A DNA stretch of 64,000 nucleotides from Spisula solida (Eukaryota > Mollusca > Bivalvia > Venerida > Mactridae): assembly GCA_947247005.1 (NCBI GenBank), contig OX365947.1, positions 5,933,030 to 5,997,029 of the forward strand, read 5' to 3'. This document shows positions 13,010 to 24,520 of the stretch, one piece after another. The position numbers and the translations under genes are program-made. The notes beneath the pieces were generated by a model. That model saw nothing but the letters and a program-made list of their open reading frames with translations, was not told where the DNA came from and did not search any database. Numbering within the stretch: the stretch's first letter is position 1; each line of letters starts with the position of its first letter.

Positions 13010-14865
13010 CATTTTAAGACGTACGAAACTGGATACAATGTGTAGAAAAGGAGTCGTCGTAATGACCAATATTGATGTTGCTGTACCTCATGGCGGCAAG
13101 TAGCCAATGGGGCTAAGAATGGCTGTACAGTTTTGGCAATGCATTATGGCTGTTCCGGATGGGGTAGGTTAGTCAGTGATCGTTCGCTATATTCACTATA
13201 ATAATTGATATAAATGTATTTAGACATAAACAATACTAAATAACTTTGTATAAAATATTAGTACTGAAAGAAAACATTAAAAATGACTAATAATTGCGCA
13301 TTCCAGGGCTAATTTTGATATTTTTGACGTATTTGACCTTGACCTTTTACTGCATATTTGACCTTGACGTTTCATGTTTAACTTTGCTGCACTGAAATGT
13401 CCTGACATATATATACAGTTATTTATTAAAATATATCTACATAGACTGTCAAGTAAATAAATGGTAGATATAAACATGACCATTTCCTCGATATGATGGC
13501 CATTTTGTGATGCTACCAGTATGATAAATGATCGTTTTCTTGTGCCTTTGGACTTCTTCTTCAACCAAATATATATTCTTATGAATAAGAATACATGCAT
13601 GAATGGAACTACGTACTAATTATTAATTTTGAAGAAAAATGGAAGACTTTAGTTAACGTAAGAACCGTTTGGGCAAGATTGCATTAGTTTCATGGAGTTT
13701 AAAATTTCAGTGACCTTTGACCCCCATATAGTACGTACTTGCAAATGACATTCTATAATTAGTAACTTTTTATAGTGTTTCCAAATATGTATTCTACCTA
13801 TATCGCAATTCTGCTGACATTTAAGTTCATTTTGTCTTTTTTGTAGATATTAACATAGTCCAACCCCCTTCAGCAAATTACAGATTTTCACATTGACCTC
13901 ATGGCATATAAATGCGCAAACGAGCATAGATAGTCACGACTTGGACACTTATAAAATGGGTTGTCAGATAGGCTATGCACTTTTCTTTCAAAATATATGC
14001 AAACTTCTTTTGGCCTCTTTCATTGAAAAAAAGTATGTGGGTTCTCGGACTTATACAGATATCACATGTTTGCGTTTTAACTCTACTTTTATTTATTGTT
14101 CTACTTTTTGACCTTTGACCTTTTGTACATGTAAAATAGTTGAATATTTTGGCTTATTTAATGAGCGATGGAATATTCATATTACCTTTATATATGAAAA
14201 CAATATTCAATCAATGCTATTGTTACTGACCAATAGAAACAATGGTAGAAGTAAAACTAAGCATACCCTCAAAATACTGCTATTTTTCAATTGCTTCAAT
14301 TTGCACCCATATGATACAAACATGTTTTTTTGTCAAATTCGGATATCTTCTTATCAATTGTATAACATTTTAAATTAAGTATACATAAAGGAATAAAATT
14401 ATGTGCAAAATATTGAATTTTGGGGAAAATGTGAAATTTGATGAAAAAGTATACTGGAGCATTTGTATAAATTCTATGGGTTTATCATATTGTTGACCTT
14501 TGACCCCTATTTACATCATAATTACAAGTCAAGGTTATGGTTTTTTATATTTAAAGTGTTGCCCATTATGTGTTCGTTCAAATTTGGCAAATATTTTCCA
14601 CATTGAACATTGTTTTCGTTTTTTATTAGACATAAAACTACCCATACCCCCCTTAGGAAAATGTGCTTTTTTTCATACACCCAATGATACAAAAATGAGA
14701 AAAAAATGTAGGTAGTCACGGCTTTGACACTTAAGAAATGGGTTTTCATATAGCATATGAAATAACCTTTCAAAATATGTACGAACTTCTTTTGGCCTCC
14801 TTCGTTGCAATAAAAGTGCGTGGGCTCTCGGACTAAATAGTTTATAGACACGGTAAAAATGCAAT
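13010..14865 (-). repeat. Right arm of the 6.5-kb inverted repeat
   Basis: This is the reverse-complement partner of 8290-10110. The AGGTCA-type direct repeats reappear in complement at 13334-13345, 13711-13723, 14109-14121 and 14494-14506. The 107- and 116-codon minus-strand frames (13277-13600, 14522-14872) lie wholly in the arm. They are Phe/Tyr/Ile-rich and match no family. A peptide reading SPRAHALLLQRRRPKEV can be translated from both arms, which only reflects the DNA identity. Confidence 0.9.
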
Positions 14866-14950
14866 TTATCATTCAAGAAAGCGCTAAAAAACTAAAAAAC
14901 GCACTGTTTTACCAAAGCATATTCTGGCTGATGATTAGTTTGACTTTTTA

Positions 14951-15143
14951 AGGGTCTCCTAAAAGGTAGTACATTTATACCCTTGGAGACGGTTTCTTGT
15001 AGCAGTGTTATGTGACGCTGTTCTTGAATCACTAGTACAGTAGTAAATAAATCGGGGGTCTCCTGCCTCCTTAAAGGAAGTATCACTATTCCTTTGGAGT
15101 TAGTTTCTCGTGGCAGTGGTATGTGACGCTGCTCTTGAAACAC
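14951..15143. repeat. Tandem duplication of an ~85-bp segment (~105-bp spacing)
   Basis: Two diverged copies (about 14951-15034 and 15055-15143). Each starts GGGTCTCCT and contains CTTGGAGACGGTTTCTTGT or CTTTGGAGTTAGTTTCTCGT, then TATGTGACGCTG and CTCTTGAA. The minus-strand frame 14892-15143 spans both copies. Its repetitive peptide is explained by the duplication. Confidence 0.75.
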
Positions 15144-15263
15144 CCATTTTAGGGGGTATTTGAGGAAGGATTTTAGCCTTAAACTTTAATATATATATAT
15201 ATACATTTGTTGTTATGTTTGCATGCATATATCTATGTAAAATTGTTTTAACCATGTCTTAAA

Positions 15264-15347
15264 TGTGATTGTAAAGCACCTTTGAACGTGTAATTACATG
15301 ATAAAGGTGCTATATAAATATGGTATAATAAATAAATAAATAAATTT
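15264..15347 (+). mobile_element. Retroelement 3' tail (SINE or LINE end)
   Basis: The sequence GTAAAGCACCTTTGAACGTG followed by GGTGCTATATAAATATGG and an AATA microsatellite matches, in sense orientation, the 3' end of the SINE family at 47516-47931 and 55930-56351. Only this tail is recognisable here. The upstream part is either truncated or too diverged. Confidence 0.7.
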
Positions 15348-15706
15348 ACAGTGCCCAGGTCTTTTATAGGACAAATAAGGATAGGGCGTTCGTATTTTAA
15401 GCTTCTTTTAGTATAGCCCTGTTATAGTAACTATGATTTTTGACCGAGGCACGTTTATAGTACATACCGACTTGTTTGACTCATTGATACTTTTAATACT
15501 ATGTTACTAGTATGGAAAAAAACGTTAAGCGCTCCTTTGTAGTGAAAACATAAATAGCAATAATTTGCTAATCTCTATAATCCGGGAAATGCCCACTTGG
15601 GTAATCTAAGAATAATTATCTAGGCTATGGCGAGAAGTTAAAAGGATAATCTGTAAGAGAATGTGATAATCTAGTTAACGCACAATGAGTTCTTAATCCA
15701 AAACAA
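15348..15706. other. Unassigned DNA
   Basis: No supported gene or repeat. Confidence 0.4.
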
Positions 15707-15773
15707 ATGATATTTTGGATACATTTAACCAACTGTGTTGTTGATTAAGATTAATTGTATCCAAAATATCATG
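15707..15773. repeat. Inverted repeat hairpin
   Basis: The arms ATGATATTTTGGATACATTT (15707-15726) and its near complement (15753-15772) are separated by 26 bases. It is probably a small palindromic relic. Confidence 0.7.
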
Positions 15774-16156
15774 ACTTTTTTAAAATTTGAACTGATCGCC
15801 AATAGCATCACCATAAGGAAACGAATGTATGTATAAAATTAAAGTAAGTATGTTGAAGATACGAACATTGACTTTACATTGATTGATTGTGGATTAGTGG
15901 CTAATTGTGTTACAGGGAATACCATACTATAATGATGTCATACTATAATGCCATACACGATAAAGAAAAAGTCAAGGAGTCTATTCAGAAAGAGACAAAG
16001 GTTATTGCGACCGGTTTCCTTGTATCGCACCACTATCTCTTCTAAAACAATACAGTGACCCATTTGAAATAGGTGTTAGCTCTTTTATAGGTTGTCCATG
16101 ACCTAATGGTAAAATAGCAACAGAAAAGTCGAAAGCAAAGCCCTACCGAGCGCCTA

Positions 16157-16293
16157 TATAGGAGAGATCATATGTGTATACAAAGGGATAAGTACCACCA
16201 GCTAGCTATTGGTGAATGACAGGTTTTCATTGTTCATTCATCCAATAGGTTGCTGGTGGTCATTTTGCATATGAATACGGTGATCTCTCCTAT
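16157..16293. mobile_element. Small MITE-like palindrome
   Basis: The ends read TATAGGAGAGATCA and TGATCTCTCCTA. Inner arms with ACCACCAGCTAGCTATTGG and CCAATAGGTTGCTGGTGGT continue the palindrome for the full 137 bases. No coding capacity. Confidence 0.75.
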
Positions 16294-17195
16294 TCAGTTA
16301 CCTCTCGTTCAATTTATACAGAAGGCATGGATTACCTCCCGTGGAAAGCGCTACGTAGCGCTCGCCTATGTTAACCGTCCCAATGATGTTACACATTCTG
16401 AAGCTACGAAATAATCACACGAACTGGATGATGAAATCGTACAGACAATTAACTATATTCACCATCCTTTTTTCGATCAATCGAGTTCGGCGAGTTCAAT
16501 AAAAGAAGTGGCTGTTCAAAACGGAGAACCGTAGTCAGCCGACAAGTACATATAAGTGACTGATATTCTATAGCACGGAGAGTTTGACCTGATCCTTACC
16601 TGTAAGCATGAATATATTACAAGGTTCTTGCAATGAATATATAAATTTCTTTGAGCAAATCGTGCAATATCGGTCCTTAAGATTTGTGTTTGTATTGCAC
16701 TGGAAGCGTCTTCGTGATACTTAACATACAACCGGTGTTATAAATAAAGACAATATAATTATCGCTCGTTAAATTATGCTAATACAAGGTCGAGAGTCGC
16801 ATCAAATTCTCTGTACTATACCTTAATATAAAGGTTAATAAGCAGTCTACACTTCCACTGTTGTATACCATATTTCTCTGATTTATTATTCCATCAAATT
16901 GTTGAGGTTAAAAACTACACATTATTTTAACCAATCCTTAAAATTGCTCACTACTCCAATAGCGTAATACATGAACAATCTCCATTCATAATGTTTTAAT
17001 ATGAATTAGTTCGCACATCAAAGCATTCCATCGCGTGTAATTATTATAACACTTCATGTATCAATGAAAGTATTCATATTTAAGTTTCATTCATTTAAGG
17101 GAAAGTCGCTAACCTCGAGTTAAAACCAGATGGCGTGGCTAATACATTACTTAAAATTTGATAAGGGTCACAAAATCGTACATGGTACACATGTA
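16294..17195. other. Unassigned AT-rich DNA
   Basis: No supported gene or repeat. The 71-codon minus-strand frame at 16516-16731 has no recognisable motif. Confidence 0.4.
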
Positions 17196-17300
17196 CTAGT
17201 AAAAATGGTTTTGTTTCTAGTAAAAATGGTTTTGTTACTAGTAAAAGTGGTTTTGTTTCTAGTAAAAATGGTTTTGTTTCTAGTAAAAATGGTTTTGTTC
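17196..17300. repeat. Five-copy 21-bp tandem repeat
   Basis: Five nearly identical 21-base units built on CTAGTAAAAATGGTTTTGTT, one with a single G change and one with TTA in place of TTT. Near identity suggests recent expansion. Confidence 0.95.
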
Positions 17301-17385
17301 TAATACTATTATGATACTGAGTTGAAGTGGCGAGATTTTGCAGGAAAATGATGTTACATCTATCAATAAACCGTTGTAAGCCGGG

Positions 17386-17913
17386 GCCTTAAAGGTGCTG
17401 CCTCACAGATCAGGCTAAAAGTTTTGTATCACGTAATTGTCCTACCTTACCAAGTATTTATACAATAGAAAGTCACTGGTGGTTGCTGTATGAAAGATTT
17501 ATGACGTATAAGTAATTTAAATCACTCTTGATATTTGGCACTCAGTATTTTTCTGTTTGAAAATATCGCAGAGTTTCCTTCCAAAACGTTCTGTAAATTA
17601 TGTAATTCACACATGATCAAACTGTAACTTCAACAAACTAAAGTCGAAATATCTGTGAGGTATTCGGTTCGTTTCGCAATTCGTTTTCATCGAATGGAAA
17701 CAAATTTCAGGCAATTTAAGTGATAGAAGTGCTAATTCTATAGGGTGTTAAAATGCTGAATTACTACAAAATGCCGATGTTTCACAAGTTATTTTTTATG
17801 TCAATGTGATTGTTTATGGCATATACAGGAAACTATACCAAAATTACATGAATATTTGACAATTTAATTTTACTTTTGCAATACACCAATACGTGAGGCA
17901 GTCCCTTTAAGGA
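17386..17913. mobile_element. MITE-like element with CCTTAAAGG ends
   Basis: Inverted ends read CCTTAAAGGTGCTGCCTCAC on the left and, in complement, CCTTAAAGGGACTGCCTCAC on the right. They continue more weakly for about 50 bases. The 528-bp interior includes AAGTCGAAATATCTGTGAGG but no transposase frame. Confidence 0.65.
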
Positions 17914-18394
17914 TGATAAAATTAACATTTCCTTATACGTAACTGTACGTTGGCCACATTTTGGTGTTCTAATAAGGTAACAACATGTTTTGATGCACGT
18001 ATATAATTCAAGCACGTGTTTACATATCAAGTGCATGTCTGAATATAACCCATGGATCGTACATACACCTACTAGTGGTTAACCCAACCACACTCCCAAG
18101 TCTGCACATGTCACCAACAGAATCATGCAAGTTTGCTACACCCATCAAACCAAAAACAACATAATTATTCTACTATGTTGACACAACACTCAAGAAAATC
18201 GTTTCATATTAATAAAATGTTAATAGGTACATAAAGGTTTAGCCTTTTAAGTGCCAATTTCTGCATGTACTAAAGGAATCATCGTAATTGGCTCGTTGAT
18301 AAATATAATAAAGTCACGACAACATAAGGCATACCATAACACGTAAACTCATAGCTGCTATGCTCACTCTGAGTCACTCATTGCTGATATTGAA
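17914..18394. other. Unassigned DNA
   Basis: No supported gene or repeat. The array that follows starts near 18395. Confidence 0.4.
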
Positions 18395-19735
18395 ATTAAT
18401 CACAATGTCTCGCACCACTCGGTACGCATCATTAGTTACACCCCTCGGTAATCTGAACTCATCCAGTACGCATCACAAGTTACACCCCTCAGTAATCAGA
18501 ACTCATCCAGTACGCATCATAGGTTACACCCCTCAGTAAACAGTACTCATCTAGTACGCATCACAAATTACACTCCTCAGTAATCAGTACTCATCCAGTA
18601 CGCATCACAAGTTACACCCCTCAGTAAGCAGAACTCATCCAGTACGCATCACAAGTTACACCCCTCAGTAATCAGTACTCATCCAGTACGCATCACAACT
18701 TACACCCCTCAGTAATCAGTACTCATCCAGTACGCATCACAACTTACACCCCTCAGTAATCAGTACTTATCCAGTACGCATCATAAGTTACTCGCTTCAG
18801 TAATCAGTACTCATCCAGTACGCATCATAAGTTACTCGCCTCAGTAATCAGTACTCATCCAGTACGCATCATTAGTTACACCCCTCAGTAATCTGAACTC
18901 ATCTAGCACGTATCACAAGTTACATCCCTCAGTAGTCAGTACTTATCCAGTACGCATCATAAGTTACTCGCCTCAGTAATCAGTACTCATCCAGTACGCA
19001 TCACAAGTTACACCCCTCAGTAATCAGTACTCATCCAGTACGCATCACAACTTACACCCCTCAGTAATCAGTACTCATCCAGTTCGCATCACAACTTACA
19101 CCCCTCAGTAATCAGTACTTATCCAGTACGCATCATAAGTTACTCGCTTCAGTAATCAGTACTCATCCAGTACGCATCATAAGTTACTCGCCTCAGTAAT
19201 CAGTACTCATCCAGTACGCATCATTAGTTACACCCCTCAGTAATCTGAACTCATCTAGCACGTATCACAAGTTACATCCCTCGGTAGTCAGTACTTATCC
19301 AGTACGCATCATAAGTTACTCGCCTCAGTAATCAGTACTCATCCAGTACGCATCATAAGTTACTCACCTCAGTAATCAGTACTCATCCAGTACGCATCAT
19401 TAGTTACACCCCTCAGTAATCTGAACTCACCCAGTACGCATCACAAGTTACACCCCTCAGTAAACAGTCCTCATCCAGTACGCATCATAAGTTACGATCC
19501 TCAGTAATCAGTACGCATCCAGTACGCATCATAAGTTACGATCCTCAGTAATCAGTACTCACCCAGTACGTATCACAAGTTACACCCCTCAGTAAATAGT
19601 ACTCATCCAGTACGCATCACAAGTTACACCCCTCAGTATTCAGTACGCACCCAGTACGCATCATAAGTTACACCCCTCAGTAATCAGTACGCATCCAGTA
19701 CGTCTCACAAGTTACATCCCTCAGTAATCAGTAGG
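18395..19735. repeat. 44-bp tandem array with 8-unit higher-order repeat
   Basis: About 30 copies of a 44-base unit, readable as CAGTACGCATCACAAGTTAC plus ACCCCTCAGTAATC plus AGTACTCATC. Unit variants recur in order. For example, a rare ATCTAGCACGTATCAC variant occurs at 18901 and again at 19253, exactly 352 bases (8 x 44) later, with neighbouring variants in the same order. This is a higher-order repeat produced by multi-unit duplication. Confidence 0.95.
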
Positions 19736-20549
19736 TTTATCAAAATGACTTCTTCAAATAAGTTCTCAAAACTGACATCATTCAGTCCACAGGTGTGTGA
19801 TATTTGAGTTGGGAGAATTATACTGACCTTGAGAATGTAAATGAATAAATATTTTAAAGGGCCAATTTGGGATCGATCCGTGTTCTTCTGATCTCATGGT
19901 CGCGTAATGGGAAGCGTCAACAATGTGGATACACGAGACCCACGGTTACTGGGGAGTGGACAAATTTTTCTACAAATGTTCTACATGGGTACTAGTATAA
20001 AAAGTTCAGATATGAGCAAACTTATACTAATTTTATAAAACGTAAATCGATGAATAAAGACCATCTCGTCAATACAGGATTGCGGTTTACTTTTAAACAT
20101 AATAGATGTCAGTCAAATATGTCTGATCTATGTAAGAGGTATTTCTTTGACATTCTGAATGAAATCTTTATTGAAATTCATACGGAGGTGAATGCCAACC
20201 TTCTATGGATACTAGCATGGTTCAGAGACATGTAGGCAAGAGAATGAAAAGAGTCAATTGATTTTTGAAAAATGGCATTCCCTCCTGGGAGCGATATACG
20301 TATACCAGTGGAGAAGACAAAGCGGAAAATCAAAACGAAGACAATAGAGGGTTGGAGTCCTACAATGTATTAATAAAAAGTTTTAATAAGACTCCATATT
20401 GTGTCAAACAATTTACCAATGTAATCTTGTTACTGGTCACTTTTCTAAAAGTGTAACAATGAGAAGCGGTTGATTGAGATGTCAAAAGCGGCGACAAGCA
20501 ATGCTGGGTAACATACCACCACGAAGCTCATGTAAACAAAACGACCAAT
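19736..20549. other. Unassigned DNA
   Basis: Two adjacent plus-strand frames (20050-20235 and 20265-20456) have no recognised motifs. No repeat was seen. Confidence 0.4.
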
Positions 20550-20775
20550 ATTGTAAACTCATTATTTTTCGAGGTGGTTGAATTTTCGTTGATTTCGTGG
20601 TTTAGCTAAACCATGAAATTTAATCACCACGGATAATTGACCTCCCAAGTACAGAACAAGAGTTTCCCAATCCAGATTTTTTTAATCAACGAAATAGAAA
20701 CACCACAAACGTGGCATTTTACGGAAATCCACGAAATTTAATGCCCACGAAAATAAGTATTTTTTACAATTTACT
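20550..20775. mobile_element. Palindromic MITE with TGTAAAC ends, copy 2
   Basis: Starts ATTGTAAACTCATT and ends with the complement-like TTTTTTACAATTTAC. The interior alternates TTTCGTGG and CCACGAAATTTAAT blocks as in the 6939 copy. About 225 bases, non-coding. Confidence 0.75.
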
Positions 20776-22395
20776 AAACTGCTGAATCAGGGTAACGGCA
20801 ACTAATTCAAGTGTTTGGATTATATAGATTCGATTAATCGTTGTAAAAGGCAATAGTGGCACTACCCCGTTTTGCGTTATTGTTTTACTTATTGTACTTC
20901 TAGGGATAAAAGCTTAATAACTGTTCTCATTAGAAATAGGTAAAGAAAAAATTAATTATTAAAGTTTAGCGTTTAGCGTTTCAGTTCCAGACTGATTTGC
21001 TCTAGGGCTACGCTTATATTATATATATATACATTTATTTATTTATAATGAAACACCCCTTATATGGAAAATTGTGAAAGAATAATGGTGCTATACCCCA
21101 TATTAGGAATGGAGGATATATAGGTTAGGTCAAACTTTTGTTCGTGATCAGTCGGACCATTTCATACTTGAATTGAGTAGAGATTTTTATTAGAATTAAT
21201 TTGGAATTTTGAAATTTTGGAGCTAAATGATGAAAATTGTAGTCCTTATATGAGAGAAATTTAACTACGTATATTGTGTTTGACATTTGACAAGAGTTGT
21301 GTAGTGCAGGATTAAACTTCTAAAGTTGTGATAAATTCGACAAAATGTTTTTATTCTAATCAATTCTTCCTCCGTCAATATAGAGACTCGGTCACACTAC
21401 CGCCTAGTACGAAATTTAAACACTGGTGGCAGCGGTGGGATTTCATCCATCAATTCAGAAGCTCGGACACACTACCCCCAAGTTAAGAATTTTAACACTA
21501 TGGTACAGGTACCAATGTAGCGGCTGTTGAACTATAAGATTGGGTGATCAACACACGTGCGGATTTACGAAGCAGCATTTTCTGTTTATCGATAGTTTTT
21601 GTCGGAAATAAGAATTTAAAAAATCGAAAGGATTTTTTTAAGAAAATGTTCCTCGTGTCCGATTCAATGAAACCTGAATGCTCTCCATATAGCCGTCTGA
21701 AAATAACAGCGGTAATGGAAAATTACGTGGTTTGAATCTAGCGTATAATAATTGATATCTCATTTACAAGTAGGTATAATAGAATCGTTCTATCACTACA
21801 GGAAAGGTAGCCAGGTGGCTTTAGTTATCGCTTATAATCGCGTCACACGTATGTTGATAGCGGGTATACAATAAATTTCAAAAAATAATTGATTGAGTTA
21901 GATATGACGATAGCATGGAGTCTAAAATATAAGCCATAAATCTCAGGGGTCAACGGGGCAACATTTAAACTAGAAAATGGGTATTAGAATATTGACACGC
22001 TTAATGTCGTGTATACGGACTTCAGTGATCAGCCCTCAGTAATACTTCAATGATTTCATTAATACGTACAACCTTTTATAGTGAGTTTTAAACAGTCTTA
22101 TCAGCATTTTAAAACAGCTTATCTGCAGCTACATATACATTTGCGCGAATTCGCGATTTATAGCGAAAATTAGTCTATCGCGAACATTTCAGCTGTTACG
22201 GAATGACTGCTTAAACTATTTGACTGTTAAAAACATGTTCGCTCATTTTAACTGCAAATTGAAGAATACTTCATGTTTTTAGTGATTTTGGTAGCTATTT
22301 GCATAATGCTTCAAAACATTGAAAACGTTAATGACCTTGATTTTCATGTTCAGTTGATGCACTTAGGGAAATATTTTACGAAACGACGTACTAGT
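20776..22395. other. Unassigned DNA
   Basis: At about 21360-21500 a segment of about 85 bases with CGGTCACACTACC / CGGACACACTACC occurs twice and is diverged. Otherwise no supported gene or repeat. The frame at 21544-21735 is unremarkable. Confidence 0.4.
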
Positions 22396-22628
22396 GTAGT
22401 AATACCACGTGACTTTGGGTTACAGGTCCAAGACGAAATTTGCTTCACTTCGAAAACAATCATAACCATAAGTATTTTAATTTCTATATAGAGTTCAATT
22501 AACTATACGCCACGCTAAGGAAAATGATTTGCTTTCCACGAAATATAAGATATTTTTCAGCAGTTTGTTTCTGAAGTGAAGATAATTTCGTCTTGGACCT
22601 GTAGCCCAAAGTCACGTGGTATTGCTAC
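22396..22628. mobile_element. MITE with GTAGCAATACCACGT termini, copy 2
   Basis: Terminal inverted repeats of about 60 bases, including GTARTAATACCACGTGACTT-like ends and GTCCAAGACGAAATT. The middle matches one arm of the 2949-3360 element (CCATAAGTATTTTA, GCCACGCTAAGG, TTTTTCAGCAGTTTG). A direct repeat GTACTAG lies just outside both ends (22388-22394 and 22632-22638) and is a candidate 7-8-base target-site duplication. Confidence 0.85.
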
Positions 22629-23172
22629 AATGTACTAGATGCTTTTTGAATATCACCCCGTGCAACTTACAAAGGCATACAACTATAAATATACGTTGTC
22701 GTTCTCTCGATTTGAAATCATTCCGCTAAATTGCACATTTATAACTGAAGTGCCGGTGTGTTTAACTTTACTAGGAAGTAAAGTGTTTACGACTCTAATA
22801 ACTATAATTAATTACGTGATAGTCTGTATTGATAAACTGTATAACTGCAATGCTTATATCCCAATTGTTACTAGTATATGGCGTGTAACAAAAGGATTGT
22901 ATAGTATGCATCCTGGGTTCTAGAGTTATTGGTGCATGCTCCTCTGTCCCTTCCCTCAACGCCTAGTCCTAAGTGGGGATTGCCTTTTTTGTGATTGTTT
23001 ATGTTTGTGTTTACAATAATGTGTAAAAGACACTTTCGATCTGATGAGTAAGATCGGTAACCCGTCAACAAGATAAACTAGAAAGGTTTTGACTCAAGAA
23101 CGTATGTCTTCAACAAAGGTCCATAACTCTTGCAACAGTTCCTAACAATATGCACAACTCAGTTTCCAGTAC
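22629..23172. other. Unassigned DNA
   Basis: The open frame at 22639-22923 (94 codons) has no family signature. No repeat was seen. Confidence 0.4.
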
Positions 23173-23182
23173 AAAGTCGTCG

Positions 23183-23469
23183 CCTCCTCGATAGCCTAGT
23201 GGTTGAGCGTTCGCTTCGAGTGCGGGAGGTCTCGGGTTCGATCCCTGGCCGCGTCATACCAAAGACGAAATAAAAATGGTACCAGAAATTCCCTTGCTAG
23301 ACGCTCAGCATAAAAGGGAAACTGGCTATTCTTCTCTCATACCCTTGTAGCGATGGATAACATCAGGAATGAGGTGTCGAGAGTGATTAACATAAGTTGG
23401 AAAAAACCTGTTTCACAATCGATCTTAAATAAATTAGTATAAACTAAAGTAAATAAATTAGTATAAACT
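23183..23469 (+). mobile_element. tRNA-derived SINE, nearly complete
   Basis: A tRNA-like head (about 23185-23256) contains an A box in TAGCCTAGTGG and a B box GGTTCGATCCC, so RNA polymerase III could read it. It folds plausibly with a TTCGC/GCGGG anticodon stem. The body carries GATGGATAACATCAGGAATG and the 3' end is a duplicated AAATTAGTATAAACTAAAG. Flanking direct repeats AAAGTCGTCG (23173-23182) and AAAGTCTTCG (23470-23479) differ once and look like the target-site duplication. The tail would be recognised by a partner LINE in trans. A partial antisense relative lies at 6478-6710. Confidence 0.9.
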
Positions 23470-23479
23470 AAAGTCTTCG

Positions 23480-24302
23480 TGTGAAGAAGTTCTATTGTTT
23501 CACAATTGGTTAAGAAGAACTAGTGCAGACAAACGCAGTAACGTCCAGACAGACATCCATCCAGGCAGAGAGACGTACCAAAACGTCCCACCCCCGCTGT
23601 ATGTAGGAGGCACAATGAGAATGAGATTGTGAAACGGAGCTTGTACGTGTACGGGAACGTGTAAACTATCTTATTAGCAAGTCGGCCTTTAAATAAACGC
23701 CACACTATAACAAGTAAGCACCGTTAGTCTGAAGTGACATTGTCATCCACGAACTTATAATGAAAAGTTGCAAGGCTGTAAGCACCATAGTTTGCATGTA
23801 TGTGCATTTGTACTACATTTGTAAAGTTTTTATACATACATGTACTCCAAACAGTGTTTCACCTAATGGGGACTAACTCTTTTTTTACTCAAATTAACCG
23901 TTTTAAAAGGTACGTATTCCATGTTTAATATGTCACTCTGTCAGCCCCTTTTATCATAAGTACTCAAACGCATATAAACACATTTTTATACATTGACCCC
24001 GTAGTGGGACAGAACCTTTTTACGGAAAAACGTGAAACAGAACAAGACACGTTGTCGTCCAACGTCTTCATGATTTATTTCGATCTTATGATATAGAATC
24101 CAGATATTGTGATTGCTATTTGACGGGTTTATTATTCGAAATATGAACTGTTGTATTTTCTCTATTAACTATCGATTTGATCTGATTACACCGTACGTTT
24201 ATAGAACGGAACAGTATAAAGTGCATACAGTAATATCAACCTTTATGACAAGGTTTGAGATTTTGACATTTTAATACACGTAAATTTAGGATTTGGATAA
24301 AG
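23480..24302. other. Unassigned DNA
   Basis: No supported gene or repeat. Confidence 0.4.
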
Positions 24303-24520
24303 TAAGTTTATTGGTTTTCGTTGACTTAAATTTCGGGGATTTTTGGAAACTTGCAATTTCGCGGTGTCGTTAATTCATATTTATATTTAACCGAATATGG
24401 CGGAAAACATTTGTTTTGTAACTTGGTGGTCGATTTATCGCGAGGGATTTGATTTCGCGGTCGAGTTCACCCACGATATCGACGAAATTCAATCTCCCAC
24501 GAACCTAAGTGGGTTTACAT
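24303..24520. mobile_element. Palindromic MITE with TGTAAAC ends, copy 3
   Basis: Related to the elements at 6939 and 20550. It has an AGTTTATTGG start, TTTCGTTGAC, AATTTCGCGG, CGACGAAATTCAAT and CCCACGAAC blocks, and a GGGTTTACAT end. It is more diverged than the other two. Confidence 0.6.

Noticed and set aside
14522..14872. 116-codon minus-strand frame in the inverted repeat
   Set aside because: The same DNA in the other arm does not keep the same full frame, no motif is visible, and the arms share sequence without sign of coding constraint.
18395..19735. CRISPR-like array
   Set aside because: Units are contiguous 44-bp tandem repeats with no unique spacers, in a eukaryotic context.
23185..23256. 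Functional tRNA gene
   Set aside because: The head has A and B boxes, but the acceptor ends do not pair well and it is fused to a SINE body with target-site duplications.
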